From: Acidobacteriaceae bacterium
Lineage (GTDB): Bacteria > Acidobacteriota > Terriglobia > Terriglobales > Acidobacteriaceae
Direction: 5' to 3'
Assembly: GCA_903970395.1 (NCBI GenBank)
Contig: CAJCIM010000115.1
Location: forward strand, 1 to 33,252
DNA: 33,252 nt
How positions within the stretch are numbered: position 1 is the stretch's first letter; each line of letters starts with the position of its first letter. A program made the translations under genes and the position numbers. This document shows, in pieces, positions 1-7,912 of this stretch. Under the pieces are notes generated by a model that was given only the letters and a program-made list of their open reading frames with translations, searched no databases and was not told the origin of the DNA.

Positions 1-752
1 AAGGCGCTGGCGTTGGGTATGTGGCCGATGCCGAGGAACATGAAGCTGACAGGGAGCGTCCAGCGCTCGCCGGTCTTGGTGTTGTGGAGCTTGAGACCTT
101 TGAGGTCCTTATCTTCGACGCCGAGGCACTCTTCGACGACGGTGTTGTGGAGGAATTCGATCTGCGGGTGGGCGATGGCGCGCTCCAGCATGATCTTGCT
201 GGCGCGGAAGTTTTCGGTGCGGTTGATGATCGTGACCTTGGTCGCAAAGCGGGTGAGGAAGATGGCCTCTTCCATGGCGGAGTCGCCGCCGCCGATGACG
301 GCGATCTCCTTGCCGGAGGCGAAGAAGCCGTCGCAGGTGGCGCAGGAGCTGACGCCGAAGCCGATGAGCGCCTGCTCCGAGGGCAGACCGAGCCAGCGTG
401 CGCTGGCGCCGGACGCGATGATGAGGGTGCGCGTAAGGATGGTTTCTTTGCCGATGGTGAGGACGTAGGGTGACTTGGAGAGATCGGCGGAGGTGAGGTG
501 CGCGAGCCTGAGCTCGGCACCGAAGCGTGTCGCCTGCTTCTTCATATTGTCGATGAGCTCGGGACCCTGGACGCCCTCAGGCCAGCCGGGGAAGTTTTCT
601 ACGAGCGTGGTGATGGAGAGCTGACCGCCGGGCTCGTGGCCTTCGAAGACGAGCGGCTTGAGGTTGGCTCGGCCGGTGTAGATGGCGGCGGTGAGGCCGG
701 CGCAGCCGGAGCCCAGAATGACGGTGTCGCGTACGGTGGTTTGGTCGGACAT
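1..752 (-). CDS. trxB: Thioredoxin reductase (C-terminal part outside window)
   Basis: This NADPH-dependent flavoprotein reduces thioredoxin in the cytoplasm. My translation of the minus strand from the ATG at 752 gives 250 residues without a stop. The FAD-binding motif GSGCAGLTAAIY lies near residues 14-25, followed by EPGGQL near 40-45. The redox-active CATC motif is at C137/C140 (SSCATCDGFF), and an NADPH-site glycine motif follows it. The usual length is about 310-330 residues, so roughly the last fifth is beyond the left edge. In the first motif a Cys-Ala replaces the more common Pro-Ala, a mild variation. The gene diverges from a small unknown gene at 872. A possible -10 element TACAAT sits 11 bases upstream of the start, which would give a very short leader. 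The identification is firm; the symbol is by family. Confidence 0.93.
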   Translation of the reverse strand, partial: MSDQTTVRDTVILGSGCAGLTAAIYTGRANLKPLVFEGHEPGGQLSITTLVENFPGWPEGVQGPELIDNMKKQATRFGAELRLAHLTSADLSKSPYVLTIGKETILTRTLIIASGASARWLGLPSEQALIGFGVSSCATCDGFFASGKEIAVIGGGDSAMEEAIFLTRFATKVTIINRTENFRASKIMLERAIAHPQIEFLHNTVVEECLGVEDKDLKGLKLHNTKTGERWTLPVSFMFLGIGHIPNASA

Positions 753-763
753 AGGTTAGTTAG

Positions 764-769
764 ATTGTA
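764..769 (-). promoter_or_regulatory. Possible -10 box of the trxB promoter
   Basis: The minus strand reads TACAAT here, five of six matches to TATAAT, 11 bases before the trxB start codon. No good -35 box lies at the expected distance. If real, transcription would start within about five bases of the ATG. Confidence 0.3.
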
Positions 770-871
770 GCGGGTTACGAAAGATGCGAGGGTCGAGATA
801 CGAGATGCGAGTTTGGGCTCGGATGTGTTGGCGGCTCCGCATCTTGTGGAGCTTTCGGGCATCTTGTATGT

Positions 872-1072
872 ATGGCTGATCTGGTGTTGGTGTACGGAAT
901 GAGGTTGCTGCCGGCGGATGAAGTGGCAGCGGTGAAGGCGGCTCCGGTCGCGCTGAAGAATGGCAATGAGGCGCAGGTTACGATGCACATTCTGGAGGGC
1001 AGCCGCGAGCAGATTGAGGCGCAGCTGCGGCATAGCATCGATGCGTTCTTCGACTTTTATCCTGAGATTTAG
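872..1072 (+). CDS. Small conserved-looking hypothetical protein (66 aa)
   Basis: I do not recognise a family. The 66-residue product has no signal peptide or membrane segment. It shows a short beta-like start (LVLVYGMRL), an Ala/Lys-rich helix with ADEVAAVKAA, a second strand (QVTMHIL) and a long acidic helix ending in DAFFDFYPEI. This looks like a compact alpha/beta domain rather than a random frame. Support for the start is weak: a GGAG lies about 20 bases upstream, too far for a normal ribosome site. It is divergent from trxB and followed by a non-coding stretch. The opposite-strand frame at 775-1038 is Ser/Cys/Arg rich and less protein-like. Coding is likely but not certain. Confidence 0.5.
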   Translation: MADLVLVYGMRLLPADEVAAVKAAPVALKNGNEAQVTMHILEGSREQIEAQLRHSIDAFFDFYPEI

Positions 1073-1146
1073 AACCCGTTGAGTTTTGAGGCGTGGTGCG
1101 GAACAGGACACGCCGAGTGAGAGCCCCGTCGCGACAAAAATGCGGC

Positions 1147-1218
1147 GGAGGGTTTTTTGCAATGGAGCTCTGTTGGTTTTGATGGGGGGCTTCCAGGGGG
1201 AGAGGATTTTGCAATAGA
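1147..1218. repeat. Imperfect direct repeat around TTTTGCAAT
   Basis: The words GGGTTTTTTGCAATGGA (starting near 1149) and GGATTTTGCAATAGA (starting near 1204) repeat about 54 bases apart in the gap between the small ORF and the permease terminator. Nothing else recognisable is seen in 1073-1219. Confidence 0.35.
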
Positions 1219-1219
1219 A

Positions 1220-1244
1220 AACCCCGAGGCATCGCCTCGGGGTT
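1220..1244 (-). terminator. Rho-independent terminator after the sugar permease gene
   Basis: A perfect 11-bp stem (AACCCCGAGGC) with a 3-base loop lies about 18 bases beyond the permease stop codon. Read on the minus strand the stem is followed by TTTTCT, the expected U-rich tract. The plus-strand side lacks a good T run, so the terminator serves the minus-strand gene. Confidence 0.85.
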
Positions 1245-1262
1245 GGTTGAGTTTCGGTGGTT

Positions 1263-2615
1263 TTAGTACGAATCTGCCAGAGGGCTTTCCAAAGCAGGTG
1301 GGCGTTTGATGGCGGTGATGCCGAAGGCTGCAATGTAGACGTAGCAGATGGCCGGGATGATGAAGGCGGAGTGGAGGCCGATCTTGTCCGCGAGTGCGCC
1401 GGTGAGTTCGGGAACGATGGCCCCGCCGAGGATGGCGGCGATCAGAAGACTGGAGCCCTTGCTGGTGAGCGGGCCGAGATCCTGAATGCCGAGCGTGAAG
1501 ATGGACGGGAACATGATGGAGTTGCAGAAGCCGACCGCGAGGAGTGCTCCCATCGCGAGATGGCCGTGAGTGACGATAGAGAGGATCACTAGCAGGAAGG
1601 CGACGACTGCCGCGGTGCCAAGAACGGGGCCGGTGCGGAGCTTCTGCAGGACGGCCGAGCCGATGAACCGGCCGAGCATGGCGCCGCCCCAGTAGACCAT
1701 GAGGAAGTTGGCGGCGACGGACTCCTTGAGGCCTGCGATCTGGGGCAGGCCCATGTAGTTGACCAGCAGGCTGCCGATGGCGACCTCCGCGCCGACGTAG
1801 GTGAAGATGCCGAGGGCACCGGCGAGGAGCCAGGGGTGACGCCAGATGGTGTCAGGCTTGGAGAGGGCTTCGGCAAAGGCGCCGGGACGGAAGTCCTGCG
1901 TGAGGTCAGTTTGGCCAGTCTGCGGCTTGAGCTTGATGGCAGCGAGCGCGACCGCTAGCAGGACGAGAGTGACGGTAATGACGATATAGGGGAGGCGCAC
2001 GGTGTCGGCCTGGACTTCGCGGTAGCTCTGCAGGGCGGCGGCACTGAGGGTGTGCATCTTCTCTGGCGTGAGTTGTGTGGCTCCGCCGAGGATGAGCAGA
2101 CCGCCGATAAAGGGCGCGATGAAGGTGCCGAAGGAGTTGAACGCCTGCGCGAGATTGAGTCGGCTGGAGGCGGTGGCTGCCGGGCCGATGACGGTGACGT
2201 AGGGATTGACCGCGACCTGCACGACCGTCATTCCGGCAGCGAGGACGATGAGCGCGGCGAGGAAGACGGGGAAGAGCGCGAGGTAGGCGGCGGGCAGAAA
2301 TCCGCAGGCGCCTGCGGCCATGACGAGGAGGCCGATGACCATCGCCTTTTTGTAGCCGACGCGCTCGACGAGCTTGCCGCCGGGGTAGCTGAAGACGAAG
2401 TAGGACGAGAAGAACGCGAACTGCACCAGGAGGACTTCGGCGTAGTTGAGCTCGAAGATGCTCTTAAGGTGCGGGATGACGATGTCGTTGAGGCAGGTGA
2501 GGAAGCCGACCATGAAGAAGAGAGCGGTGGCCACGGACATGGCACGGGTGTCGGTCTTGATCTGTACGTCGGCCATGTAGCCGGGGGCACTTACGTTGCG
2601 AACGGGAACGGCCAA
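1263..2615 (-). CDS. Sugar MFS transporter, FucP/GluP (FHS) family
   Basis: This is an inner-membrane sugar:proton symporter of the fucose-galactose-glucose:H+ symporter family. The 450-residue product carries about twelve hydrophobic segments. Family features seen include FFMVGFLTCLNDIVIPHLK near residues 33-51, the SYFVFSYPGGKLVERVGYKKAM loop near 70-91, and NPYVTVIG followed by SRLNLAQAFNSFGTF near 135-165. The start is TTG at 2615, chosen because AAGGAG lies six bases upstream and the next ATG comes only at residue 14. The gene follows the GH31 glucosidase on the same strand and ends at a strong terminator. The substrate (fucose, glucose, galactose or another hexose) cannot be decided from sequence; glucose from the glucosidase is a reasonable guess. 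Confidence 0.9.
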   Translation of the reverse strand: MAVPVRNVSAPGYMADVQIKTDTRAMSVATALFFMVGFLTCLNDIVIPHLKSIFELNYAEVLLVQFAFFSSYFVFSYPGGKLVERVGYKKAMVIGLLVMAAGACGFLPAAYLALFPVFLAALIVLAAGMTVVQVAVNPYVTVIGPAATASSRLNLAQAFNSFGTFIAPFIGGLLILGGATQLTPEKMHTLSAAALQSYREVQADTVRLPYIVITVTLVLLAVALAAIKLKPQTGQTDLTQDFRPGAFAEALSKPDTIWRHPWLLAGALGIFTYVGAEVAIGSLLVNYMGLPQIAGLKESVAANFLMVYWGGAMLGRFIGSAVLQKLRTGPVLGTAAVVAFLLVILSIVTHGHLAMGALLAVGFCNSIMFPSIFTLGIQDLGPLTSKGSSLLIAAILGGAIVPELTGALADKIGLHSAFIIPAICYVYIAAFGITAIKRPPALESPLADSY

Positions 2616-2627
2616 GTGATGCTCCTT
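2616..2627 (-). promoter_or_regulatory. Shine-Dalgarno site fixing a TTG start
   Basis: The minus strand has AAGGAG at 2627-2622, then six bases, then TTG GCC GTT. The exact spacing supports TTG as the initiation codon of the sugar transporter. Confidence 0.75.
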
Positions 2628-2783
2628 CGTGGACTGCGGAAATCTACGTTATTAAGAGTAATTGGTGTGGCGGGGGTTTGGCTTGGGCGGGTAAGGATTT
2701 CAATGGGGGATTTTGTAGGGCTGAGCCTGAAAGAAGCAAACCTTGTGGTCTGAAGCCCCAGTCTTCTTGGAAGACCTGTGAAA

Positions 2784-2803
2784 CCCGACGCTGAAGCGTC
2801 GGG
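2784..2803 (-). terminator. Hairpin, probable terminator after GH31 gene
   Basis: A perfect 8-bp stem CCCGACGC with a four-base loop. On the minus strand it is followed by TTTCAC, a short T run, so it could end the GH31 transcript before the permease gene. It also carries the GGGGTACC signature that follows other hairpins in this window, so it may be a repeat element instead. Confidence 0.45.
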
Positions 2804-2923
2804 GTACCGGGGTGTAGCCAGGGGGAATGCTTGTGGCGGTCGAATACCTCAGAAGCAGATTCCGTAGGGAGAGCCAACGGCAATAGCAAAGGCTGCCGAG
2901 CCGGGCCAGGGCTGGCAGCGTCA

Positions 2924-2970
2924 CCCCACTCATGCCGACGATGGGACTGTCGTCATGAATGGGGCACCCC
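2924..2970. repeat. Extragenic palindrome with GGGGCACC tail
   Basis: The arms CCCCACTCATGCCGAC (2924-2939) and GTCGTCATGAATGGGG (2949-2964) pair at 14 of 16 positions around a nine-base loop and are followed by CACCCC. The related elements at 2784-2810 and 17188-17230 also end in GGGGYACC. Confidence 0.6.
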
Positions 2971-2984
2971 GAGATCGCCAGCCG

Positions 2985-5504
2985 TTAGCGCAGGGTGATC
3001 GTTTGGGGCTTGCCGGTGTTTGGCAGGGTTATGGCGTAGCCGAGCGCGGTGTGGTCGAGCTTAGCGGCGTTGCCGTTGGTGGTGGTGGCGGCGGAGGGTG
3101 CGGTGGCGAGGCCGATGGCCTCGATGCGGAGCTGGGTCCACCAGGGTTTGAAGGTGCCTTCGGGGGCGGGAATGGTGATGGTGAGAGCGCCGTCAGCGGT
3201 GAGGGCGCAGGTGAGGTGTAGGCGGAGGGAGTCGCCTTTGCGGAAGTTGTAGCTGATGCCGTCGTCCTGGTAGAGGTCGCCGGAGCAGGGGGAGTCGGGC
3301 GCGGGCGCGTAGACGCGGAGGGTTAGAGGGCCGTTGGGCTTTTCTTCGGTGGACTGTACGAGGGGCTGCATGGGGATGATGCTGCCGGCGCGGACGTAGA
3401 TGGGGAGCTGATCGAGCGTGGGCTGGATCATGACGGGTGCGAGCGGAGATTTGCCGGTCTCGGTGGGCTTGAGCGGATCACGGATCTCGAGGTCGCGGGC
3501 GGCGATGGACTGACGGCGGTCGAGCTTCGCGCCGGTCCAGTAGTCGTACCAGATGCCGGGCGGGAGGTGAACTTCGTAGGGCGCGATCTCGTCGGGTGAG
3601 GGGCTGGCCGCGACGAGGATGTCAGGGCCGAACATGAACTCTCCGGGAGCGTCGGTGTCGAGGGGGTGGTTGTCGGCGGTGGCGTGGGGGAACTCCAGGA
3701 AGAGCGGGCGGGTGATGGGGAGGCCGGTGCGCGAGGTCTCTTCGGCGATGGTGTAGAGGTAAGGCATCAGCCGGTAGCGCTCTTCGATGTAGCGGCGGCG
3801 GATGGTTTCGTGCTCGGGGCCGTCGACCCAGACCTCGTGCATGCGTGTGCCTTTGGCGGAGTGGTCGCGGTCGATGGGCTGGAAGGCAGCGACTTCGAGC
3901 CATTTGGTGAGCAGGTCTGCGGAGGGTGAGCCGGCGAAGCCGCCGACGTCGGCGCCGGTCATGGCGAAGCCGCTAAGGCCGAGGTTTTCGATCTGCGGTG
4001 TGGTCTGGCGGAGGTGGTTCCAGGTGGAGGAGTTGTCGCCTGTCCAGGTAGCGGCGTAGCGCTGTCCGCCGGCGTAGCTGGCCCGGGTGAGCACGAAGGG
4101 GCGCGTGTTGGGCGAGAGTGTGAGGAGGCCGTCCCATGTGGCGCGGGAGTTTTCCATGCCGAAGACGTTGTGGATCTCGGGGTGCATGGCGGTGCGTTTG
4201 CTGAAGCCTTCGCCGAGCGAGGCTGGCTCGTCGATGCGATGGACGACGTCGTCGGGCATGGTCTTGGTGGGATAGGTGAAGACGGCGGGCTCGTTCATGT
4301 CGTTCCAGAAGCCGGCGACCTTCATGTCGACGAAGTTCTTGTAGAGCGTGCCCCACCAGTCGCGGGTTGACTTCTGGGTGAAGTCGGGGAATACGCTGGG
4401 GCCGGGCCAGACGGGGCCAACGTACTCTTTACCGTTCTCTTTGACGAAGTGGTCGCCGGCGTGGCCGGAGTCGTATGGGGCGTAGCTCTGACCGGGGAGG
4501 TCGGCGATGTGGAGGTCGGTGATGAGGACGGTGCGGAGGTGCTCGGCGGCGAGACGGTGGATCATGCCAGGGAAGTCGGGGTAGTTGACGCTGTCGACGG
4601 TGAAGGGACGGTTCTTGTCCTGATAGTCGATGTCGAGGTAGATGGCGTCGGTGGGGATGTGATCGGCGCGGAGGCGAGTGGCTATCTCGTCGACCTGGGT
4701 TTCCGGGAAGTAGGTGTAGCGCGACTGCTGGAAGCCGAGAGTCCAGAGTGGCGGCAGCGGCGTGGGGCCGGTGAGCCAGGCGTAGGTTTCGACGACCTGT
4801 TTGGGTTCGGGGCCGTAGAGGATGTAGTAGTCGAGCGGGCCGGCGGGCGCGGAGAAGCTGTAGCGGTCGGTGCGGGCGCGTCCGAAGTCGAAGAAGGTGC
4901 GGAAGGTGTTGTCGAAGAGAACGCCGATGGTGCGACCGGAGTGCATCTCGAGGAAGAAGGGGATGGACTTGTAGATGGGGTCGGTGGACTCCTGCCAGCC
5001 GAAGTTGTCGGTGTTCCACATGGTGAAGGCTTCACCGTTGCGGTCGAGCGGACCAGGCTTGTCTCCGAGGCCGAAGAAGTGGTCTTCGAAGGGCTTGGAT
5101 TTGGTGACTGTAAATCCGTCGGTAGTCCACTGCACGGGGAGGGCGTCGTCCTGGAGGACGTTGCCGTCGAGGTCGGTGACGGTGAGGCGGAGGTCGTGGC
5201 CGAGTTTGACCTGGAGCGCGGAGGTGCTGAAGCCGTCGGGCTGTGCGGTGACGGCGACGCGGGCGGTGCGGGCGGCGGGCAGGACGGCCCAGGAGGCGTC
5301 TTCGGCGGGCTGACCGTTGGGCCACATGCGCACGCGAAGGACGTCGGGACGGAGTGCGTCGATGCGAAGCGTAAGCTGCGGGCCTGCGAGTTCGATGCCG
5401 CTGGAGGTGTGTGCGCTGGCGGGGAGAGCTTGCTGTGCGGCTAGCGGAAGGGCGGCGAGGAGGACAAACGATTGCAGAGCGAGCTTGAGGGGGCAACGAT
5501 ACAT
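2985..5504 (-). CDS. Secreted glycoside hydrolase family 31 (alpha-glucosidase type)
   Basis: This retaining alpha-glycosidase probably releases glucose or xylose from alpha-linked oligosaccharides outside the cytoplasm. A signal peptide covers residues 1-24 (hydrophobic QSFVLLAALPLAA, then QQA). An N-terminal beta-sandwich runs to about 250 and the TIM barrel to about 620, with beta domains after it. The GH31 signature GFWNDMNEP places the nucleophile at D402, and WTGDNSSTW places the likely acid/base at D490. YLDIDY near 289-294 is the conserved substrate-binding strand. The C-terminal part carries RAGSIIPMQP and a YQDDG motif typical of the family. At 839 residues it has normal length. It starts 47 bases after the binding-protein gene, with an operator-like site between them. 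Substrate specificity (maltose, isomaltose or xyloglucan fragments) is open. Confidence 0.93.
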   Translation of the reverse strand: MYRCPLKLALQSFVLLAALPLAAQQALPASAHTSSGIELAGPQLTLRIDALRPDVLRVRMWPNGQPAEDASWAVLPAARTARVAVTAQPDGFSTSALQVKLGHDLRLTVTDLDGNVLQDDALPVQWTTDGFTVTKSKPFEDHFFGLGDKPGPLDRNGEAFTMWNTDNFGWQESTDPIYKSIPFFLEMHSGRTIGVLFDNTFRTFFDFGRARTDRYSFSAPAGPLDYYILYGPEPKQVVETYAWLTGPTPLPPLWTLGFQQSRYTYFPETQVDEIATRLRADHIPTDAIYLDIDYQDKNRPFTVDSVNYPDFPGMIHRLAAEHLRTVLITDLHIADLPGQSYAPYDSGHAGDHFVKENGKEYVGPVWPGPSVFPDFTQKSTRDWWGTLYKNFVDMKVAGFWNDMNEPAVFTYPTKTMPDDVVHRIDEPASLGEGFSKRTAMHPEIHNVFGMENSRATWDGLLTLSPNTRPFVLTRASYAGGQRYAATWTGDNSSTWNHLRQTTPQIENLGLSGFAMTGADVGGFAGSPSADLLTKWLEVAAFQPIDRDHSAKGTRMHEVWVDGPEHETIRRRYIEERYRLMPYLYTIAEETSRTGLPITRPLFLEFPHATADNHPLDTDAPGEFMFGPDILVAASPSPDEIAPYEVHLPPGIWYDYWTGAKLDRRQSIAARDLEIRDPLKPTETGKSPLAPVMIQPTLDQLPIYVRAGSIIPMQPLVQSTEEKPNGPLTLRVYAPAPDSPCSGDLYQDDGISYNFRKGDSLRLHLTCALTADGALTITIPAPEGTFKPWWTQLRIEAIGLATAPSAATTTNGNAAKLDHTALGYAITLPNTGKPQTITLR

Positions 5505-5514
5505 AGCCCCATCA

Positions 5515-5528
5515 TGGTATCGCTTGCA
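5515..5528 (-). promoter_or_regulatory. LacI-family operator-like site upstream of GH31
   Basis: The minus strand reads TGCAAGCGATACCA, matching nine of the ten fixed bases of the LacI-family consensus TGNAANCGNTTNCA. It lies ten bases before the GH31 start codon, a position suited to repression. The galK promoter carries an exact match of the same consensus. Confidence 0.4.
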
Positions 5529-5551
5529 GCGGATGTGTGTGCGGAGCGGGG

Positions 5552-6538
5552 CTATTTGAGGAACTGAGTGGTATAGCCAAGCGTGGGGTCGATGGGTTGC
5601 TTGATGACGCCGAGGGAGTAGAGTTGCTCGGCGGTGGTCTTCCAGCGGGCGGGGTCGAATTGGCCGATGTACGCGCCGGTGGCGTCGTCGCCGGTGATGA
5701 AGTTGCCGGCCTTGAGGGTCTTGTAGGTGTAGTCGGCCCAGTCGGGGCTCATGGCGGGGTTGAGCTTTTCGATCATCGCGTTGGTGGCGGCGGGGTCGCG
5801 CATGTAATCCTGCCAGCCGCGGATCGAGGCACGGACAAACTTTGCGACGATGTCGGGGTGCTGCTTTGCGTAGTCGGTGGAGGTGAAGAAGACGCGGTAG
5901 GGATCGTAGCCTGCGTCGCGGTTGAGGAGCATGCGCGCGGGTGCACCACCCTTCTGAGCGAAGTAAGGCTCGGAGGTGAGGAAGCCCTGCTGGATGTAGT
6001 TGGGGTCCTGGATGAAGTTGGCGACGGAGAAGGTTGCGGGGACCTCATGCACATTATTGAGATTGAATTTGTGGACGAGGAACTCCCACCAGGTGGAGCC
6101 GGGTTTGACGGCGATGGTGTGGCCGTTGAGGTCGGTCCAGGTGTGTATGGGCGAGTTCTGGTGGATAAGGATGCCCTGCGGGTCGTGCTGCATGGTGGCA
6201 CCAATGGCGACGACGGGTTCGTGGGAGTTGGCGAGGGCTTCGAGGATGTGGTCGGAGGACTGCATGCCGAACTGGACGCTGCCGCTGGCGACGAGCGAGT
6301 CAGTAGAGGTATATGGGCCTCCGGGGAGGATGGTGACGTCGAGGCCTTCGTCCTTGTAGTAGCCCTTGAGCACGGCGGTGTAGAAACCGCCGTGCTCGGG
6401 CTGCGGATACCAGTCGGTCTGGAAGCTGATGGGTGTGAGACCGGAGGTGTTGGCTGGCTTGCGGCAGCCGAAGGTGAGCGCGAGCAGCGCGAGGGCGATG
6501 AGGCTGGTTCCGTAGCGCAGTGCGGGGTGGGGGCTCAT
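5552..6538 (-). CDS. ABC transporter substrate-binding lipoprotein, NMT1/THI5-SsuA type
   Basis: This is the solute-binding component of an importer for a small organic nitrogen or sulfur compound. The 328-residue product begins with a basic start and hydrophobic segment (residues 9-24) ending at LTFGC, so C25 is probably lipidated, although the -3 residue is not the usual Leu. The core resembles periplasmic proteins for formylaminopyrimidine, sulfonates, taurine or nitrate: DWYPQPEHGGFYTA near 41-54, then YYKDEGLDVTILPGG near 61-75, and later PTLGYTTQFLK. It is the only binding protein in the window. Its likely partners are the ATPase and permease genes at 12374-13932, on the other strand. 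The amidase gene ends 27 bases upstream, so the two are probably co-transcribed. The ligand cannot be read from sequence. Confidence 0.87.
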   Translation of the reverse strand: MSPHPALRYGTSLIALALLALTFGCRKPANTSGLTPISFQTDWYPQPEHGGFYTAVLKGYYKDEGLDVTILPGGPYTSTDSLVASGSVQFGMQSSDHILEALANSHEPVVAIGATMQHDPQGILIHQNSPIHTWTDLNGHTIAVKPGSTWWEFLVHKFNLNNVHEVPATFSVANFIQDPNYIQQGFLTSEPYFAQKGGAPARMLLNRDAGYDPYRVFFTSTDYAKQHPDIVAKFVRASIRGWQDYMRDPAATNAMIEKLNPAMSPDWADYTYKTLKAGNFITGDDATGAYIGQFDPARWKTTAEQLYSLGVIKQPIDPTLGYTTQFLK

Positions 6539-6565
6539 GCTTGCAGCGTAGCAAACTTTTGATGA

Positions 6566-7831
6566 TCAGAAGCTAAGAGCGGCACTGAGAGCTAGGAGAG
6601 CGGCGTCGCGGCCCATGGGTGCGACGAGTTGCATACCGCCGGGCAGAGTGACAACGGGAAAGCCGCAGAGGCTGACGGGCGCGGTGTAGCGGAGGATGCG
6701 GGTGCGGGTCTGGGTGTGGTCGTCTGCGGCGAACAGTGCCTGCGTGGGTGCGCAGGGGAGGAGCAGGTAGTCGAAACGTTCGAAGAGGGGGTTGGTGGCG
6801 GCGCGGAAGGCATGCAGACGTTGGTGGAGGGCTGCGAGCTGCTCGGGTGAGATGGATGCGCCCCAGGTCAGGCGGTCGGCGATCATGGGTTCGAAGTGCT
6901 GGAAGTGGCCACGGTGCAGGGCGGCCGCTTCGCTGGCCTGGATGGGCGCGAAGATGTCGATGGCATCGTGCCAGATAGATGCGTCGAAGTGGCCGAGCGC
7001 GATATTGTGCTGAGCGAGCTGCGATTTCCATTGTTTGAGTGCGGTGAGGACCTCGGGTTCGGTGTCGTGAAGGAACTCTGCGTTGGGTATGCCGATGGAG
7101 AGCGAGGCGAACTCGGGTGATACTGCGAGGGGAATATCGAAGAGAGCTTGAGCGAGCAGAGGGCCGTCGGTGAGGTCACGATAGAGCCAGCCGAGGGTGT
7201 CGAAGGCAGCGGCGAGATGTGCGCCACCTTGCCAGCGCGCTGACGTGTTGAGGGAGAGCGAGGAGCGATAGCCGCAGAGTCCGCAGAGCGCGGCTGGGAC
7301 GCGGACGGAGCCGCCGGTGTCTGTACCGATGGCGGCGAGTGCGGAGCCCTCTTGCACGCTGGCGGCTGCGCCGCTGGAGGAGCCGCCGGTGAGGCGTGTG
7401 GCGTCGCGCGGCTGGAGGCAGTCGCCGAAGTCGCGGCTTTGGCCGGTGATGCCGTAGGCGAGCTGATGCAGATGGGTCTTGCCGGTGATGATGGCTCCTG
7501 CGGAGCGCAGCTTTGCTGCGACGAAGGAGTCGGTCGTGGAGATTCCGTTCTGTTCGCGATAGAAGGTTGAGCCACAGGAGGTGGGGAAGCCGGTGAGGTC
7601 GAAGCAGTCTTTGAGCGAGACGGGGATGCCCCAGAGCGGCTGCGTGTCGATGTCTTCGCGGCGTAGATTTGCGGCCTGCTCGCGTGACCACGCTGCGTTC
7701 TGCGCGAGGTAGACGTTGTGGCCGTCGTTGCTGTTGGCTTGGCGGAGGACGCTCTCGAGTTCCGTGATGGGATCGGCAGTGTTGTTGCGGTAACGCTCGC
7801 GAAGCGAAGTAATGCTGGTGCCGGAGGACAT
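6566..7831 (-). CDS. Amidase-signature family hydrolase (AtzE/HpxY/GatA-like)
   Basis: This cytoplasmic amidase hydrolyses a C-N amide bond to release ammonia or an amine. The Ser-cisSer-Lys triad is complete: K74 in PVSLKDCF, the cis-Ser at S151 in TGGSSSGAAAS, and the nucleophile S175 in GTDTGGSVRVPA. At 421 residues it is slightly shorter than AtzE or HpxY, which act on 1-carboxybiuret and oxalurate. Members of that group usually need a GatC-like small subunit (AtzG/HpxX), and I find none nearby. The gene is divergent from the deaminase gene and precedes the binding-protein gene. The co-occurring HpxZ/AtzH-like gene at 14767 strengthens the link to ureide or biuret-like amides. A general amidase is the alternative. 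Confidence 0.88.
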   Translation of the reverse strand: MSSGTSITSLRERYRNNTADPITELESVLRQANSNDGHNVYLAQNAAWSREQAANLRREDIDTQPLWGIPVSLKDCFDLTGFPTSCGSTFYREQNGISTTDSFVAAKLRSAGAIITGKTHLHQLAYGITGQSRDFGDCLQPRDATRLTGGSSSGAAASVQEGSALAAIGTDTGGSVRVPAALCGLCGYRSSLSLNTSARWQGGAHLAAAFDTLGWLYRDLTDGPLLAQALFDIPLAVSPEFASLSIGIPNAEFLHDTEPEVLTALKQWKSQLAQHNIALGHFDASIWHDAIDIFAPIQASEAAALHRGHFQHFEPMIADRLTWGASISPEQLAALHQRLHAFRAATNPLFERFDYLLLPCAPTQALFAADDHTQTRTRILRYTAPVSLCGFPVVTLPGGMQLVAPMGRDAALLALSAALSF

Positions 7832-7837
7832 GCGGCG

Positions 7838-7843
7838 ATTGTA
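7838..7843 (-). promoter_or_regulatory. Possible -10 box of the amidase promoter
   Basis: The minus strand reads TACAAT six bases before the amidase ATG. No recognisable -35 box is present. If used, the transcript would be leaderless. Confidence 0.25.
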
Positions 7844-7889
7844 ACGGCGGCGTCGCGGGGTTCGCGAGAGGAGGCTTATTGGGGAAGCA

Positions 7890-7905
7890 GTTACAACGTG
7901 CTAAC
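7890..7905. promoter_or_regulatory. 16-bp dyad in the divergent amidase/deaminase promoter
   Basis: GTTANNACGTNNTAAC is a perfect palindrome except at two base pairs and sits seven bases before the deaminase ATG. It contains CGTGCTAA (7897-7904), which recurs in the ridA promoter dyad at 16598-16605 in the same orientation to its gene. It is a candidate operator for the nitrogen locus. Confidence 0.4.
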
Positions 7906-7912
7906 GTCGTGT

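Larger units (their letters stand above)
2628..2984. other. Hairpin-rich non-coding gap between GH31 and permease genes
   Basis: I see no credible gene here. The gap holds a 6-bp hairpin GTCTTC-TTG-GAAGAC at 2761-2775, a GC-rich hairpin at 2784-2803 and a long imperfect hairpin at 2924-2964. Between the last two lies a loose GCTGCC/GGCAGC pair at 2892-2917. The layout resembles clustered extragenic palindromes. The minus-strand frames of 77-81 residues here have low-complexity, Pro/Leu/Ser-rich products and read through the hairpins. Confidence 0.6.

Noticed and set aside
775-1038. Minus-strand frame of 87 codons opposite the small ORF at 872
   Set aside because: Ser/Cys/Thr-rich, no ribosome site, and it ends in a short inverted-repeat-like stretch; the plus-strand frame looks more protein-like.
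2644-2933. Minus-strand frames of 81 and 77 codons between the GH31 and permease genes
   Set aside because: They run through palindromic hairpins and encode Pro/Leu/Ser-rich sequence with no ribosome site; more likely part of extragenic repeats.
4449-5444. Long plus-strand frame of 331 codons opposite the GH31 gene
   Set aside because: It lies antisense to a clear GH31 reading frame and its product is Gly/Val/Glu-rich low-complexity sequence typical of GC-rich mirror frames.
5552-6538. NMT1/THI5-like binding protein as part of thiamine precursor salvage
   Set aside because: No thiamine genes (tenA, thiD or thiE) and no recognisable TPP riboswitch are near; the neighbours are amide and deaminase enzymes. 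It stays possible but is not favoured.
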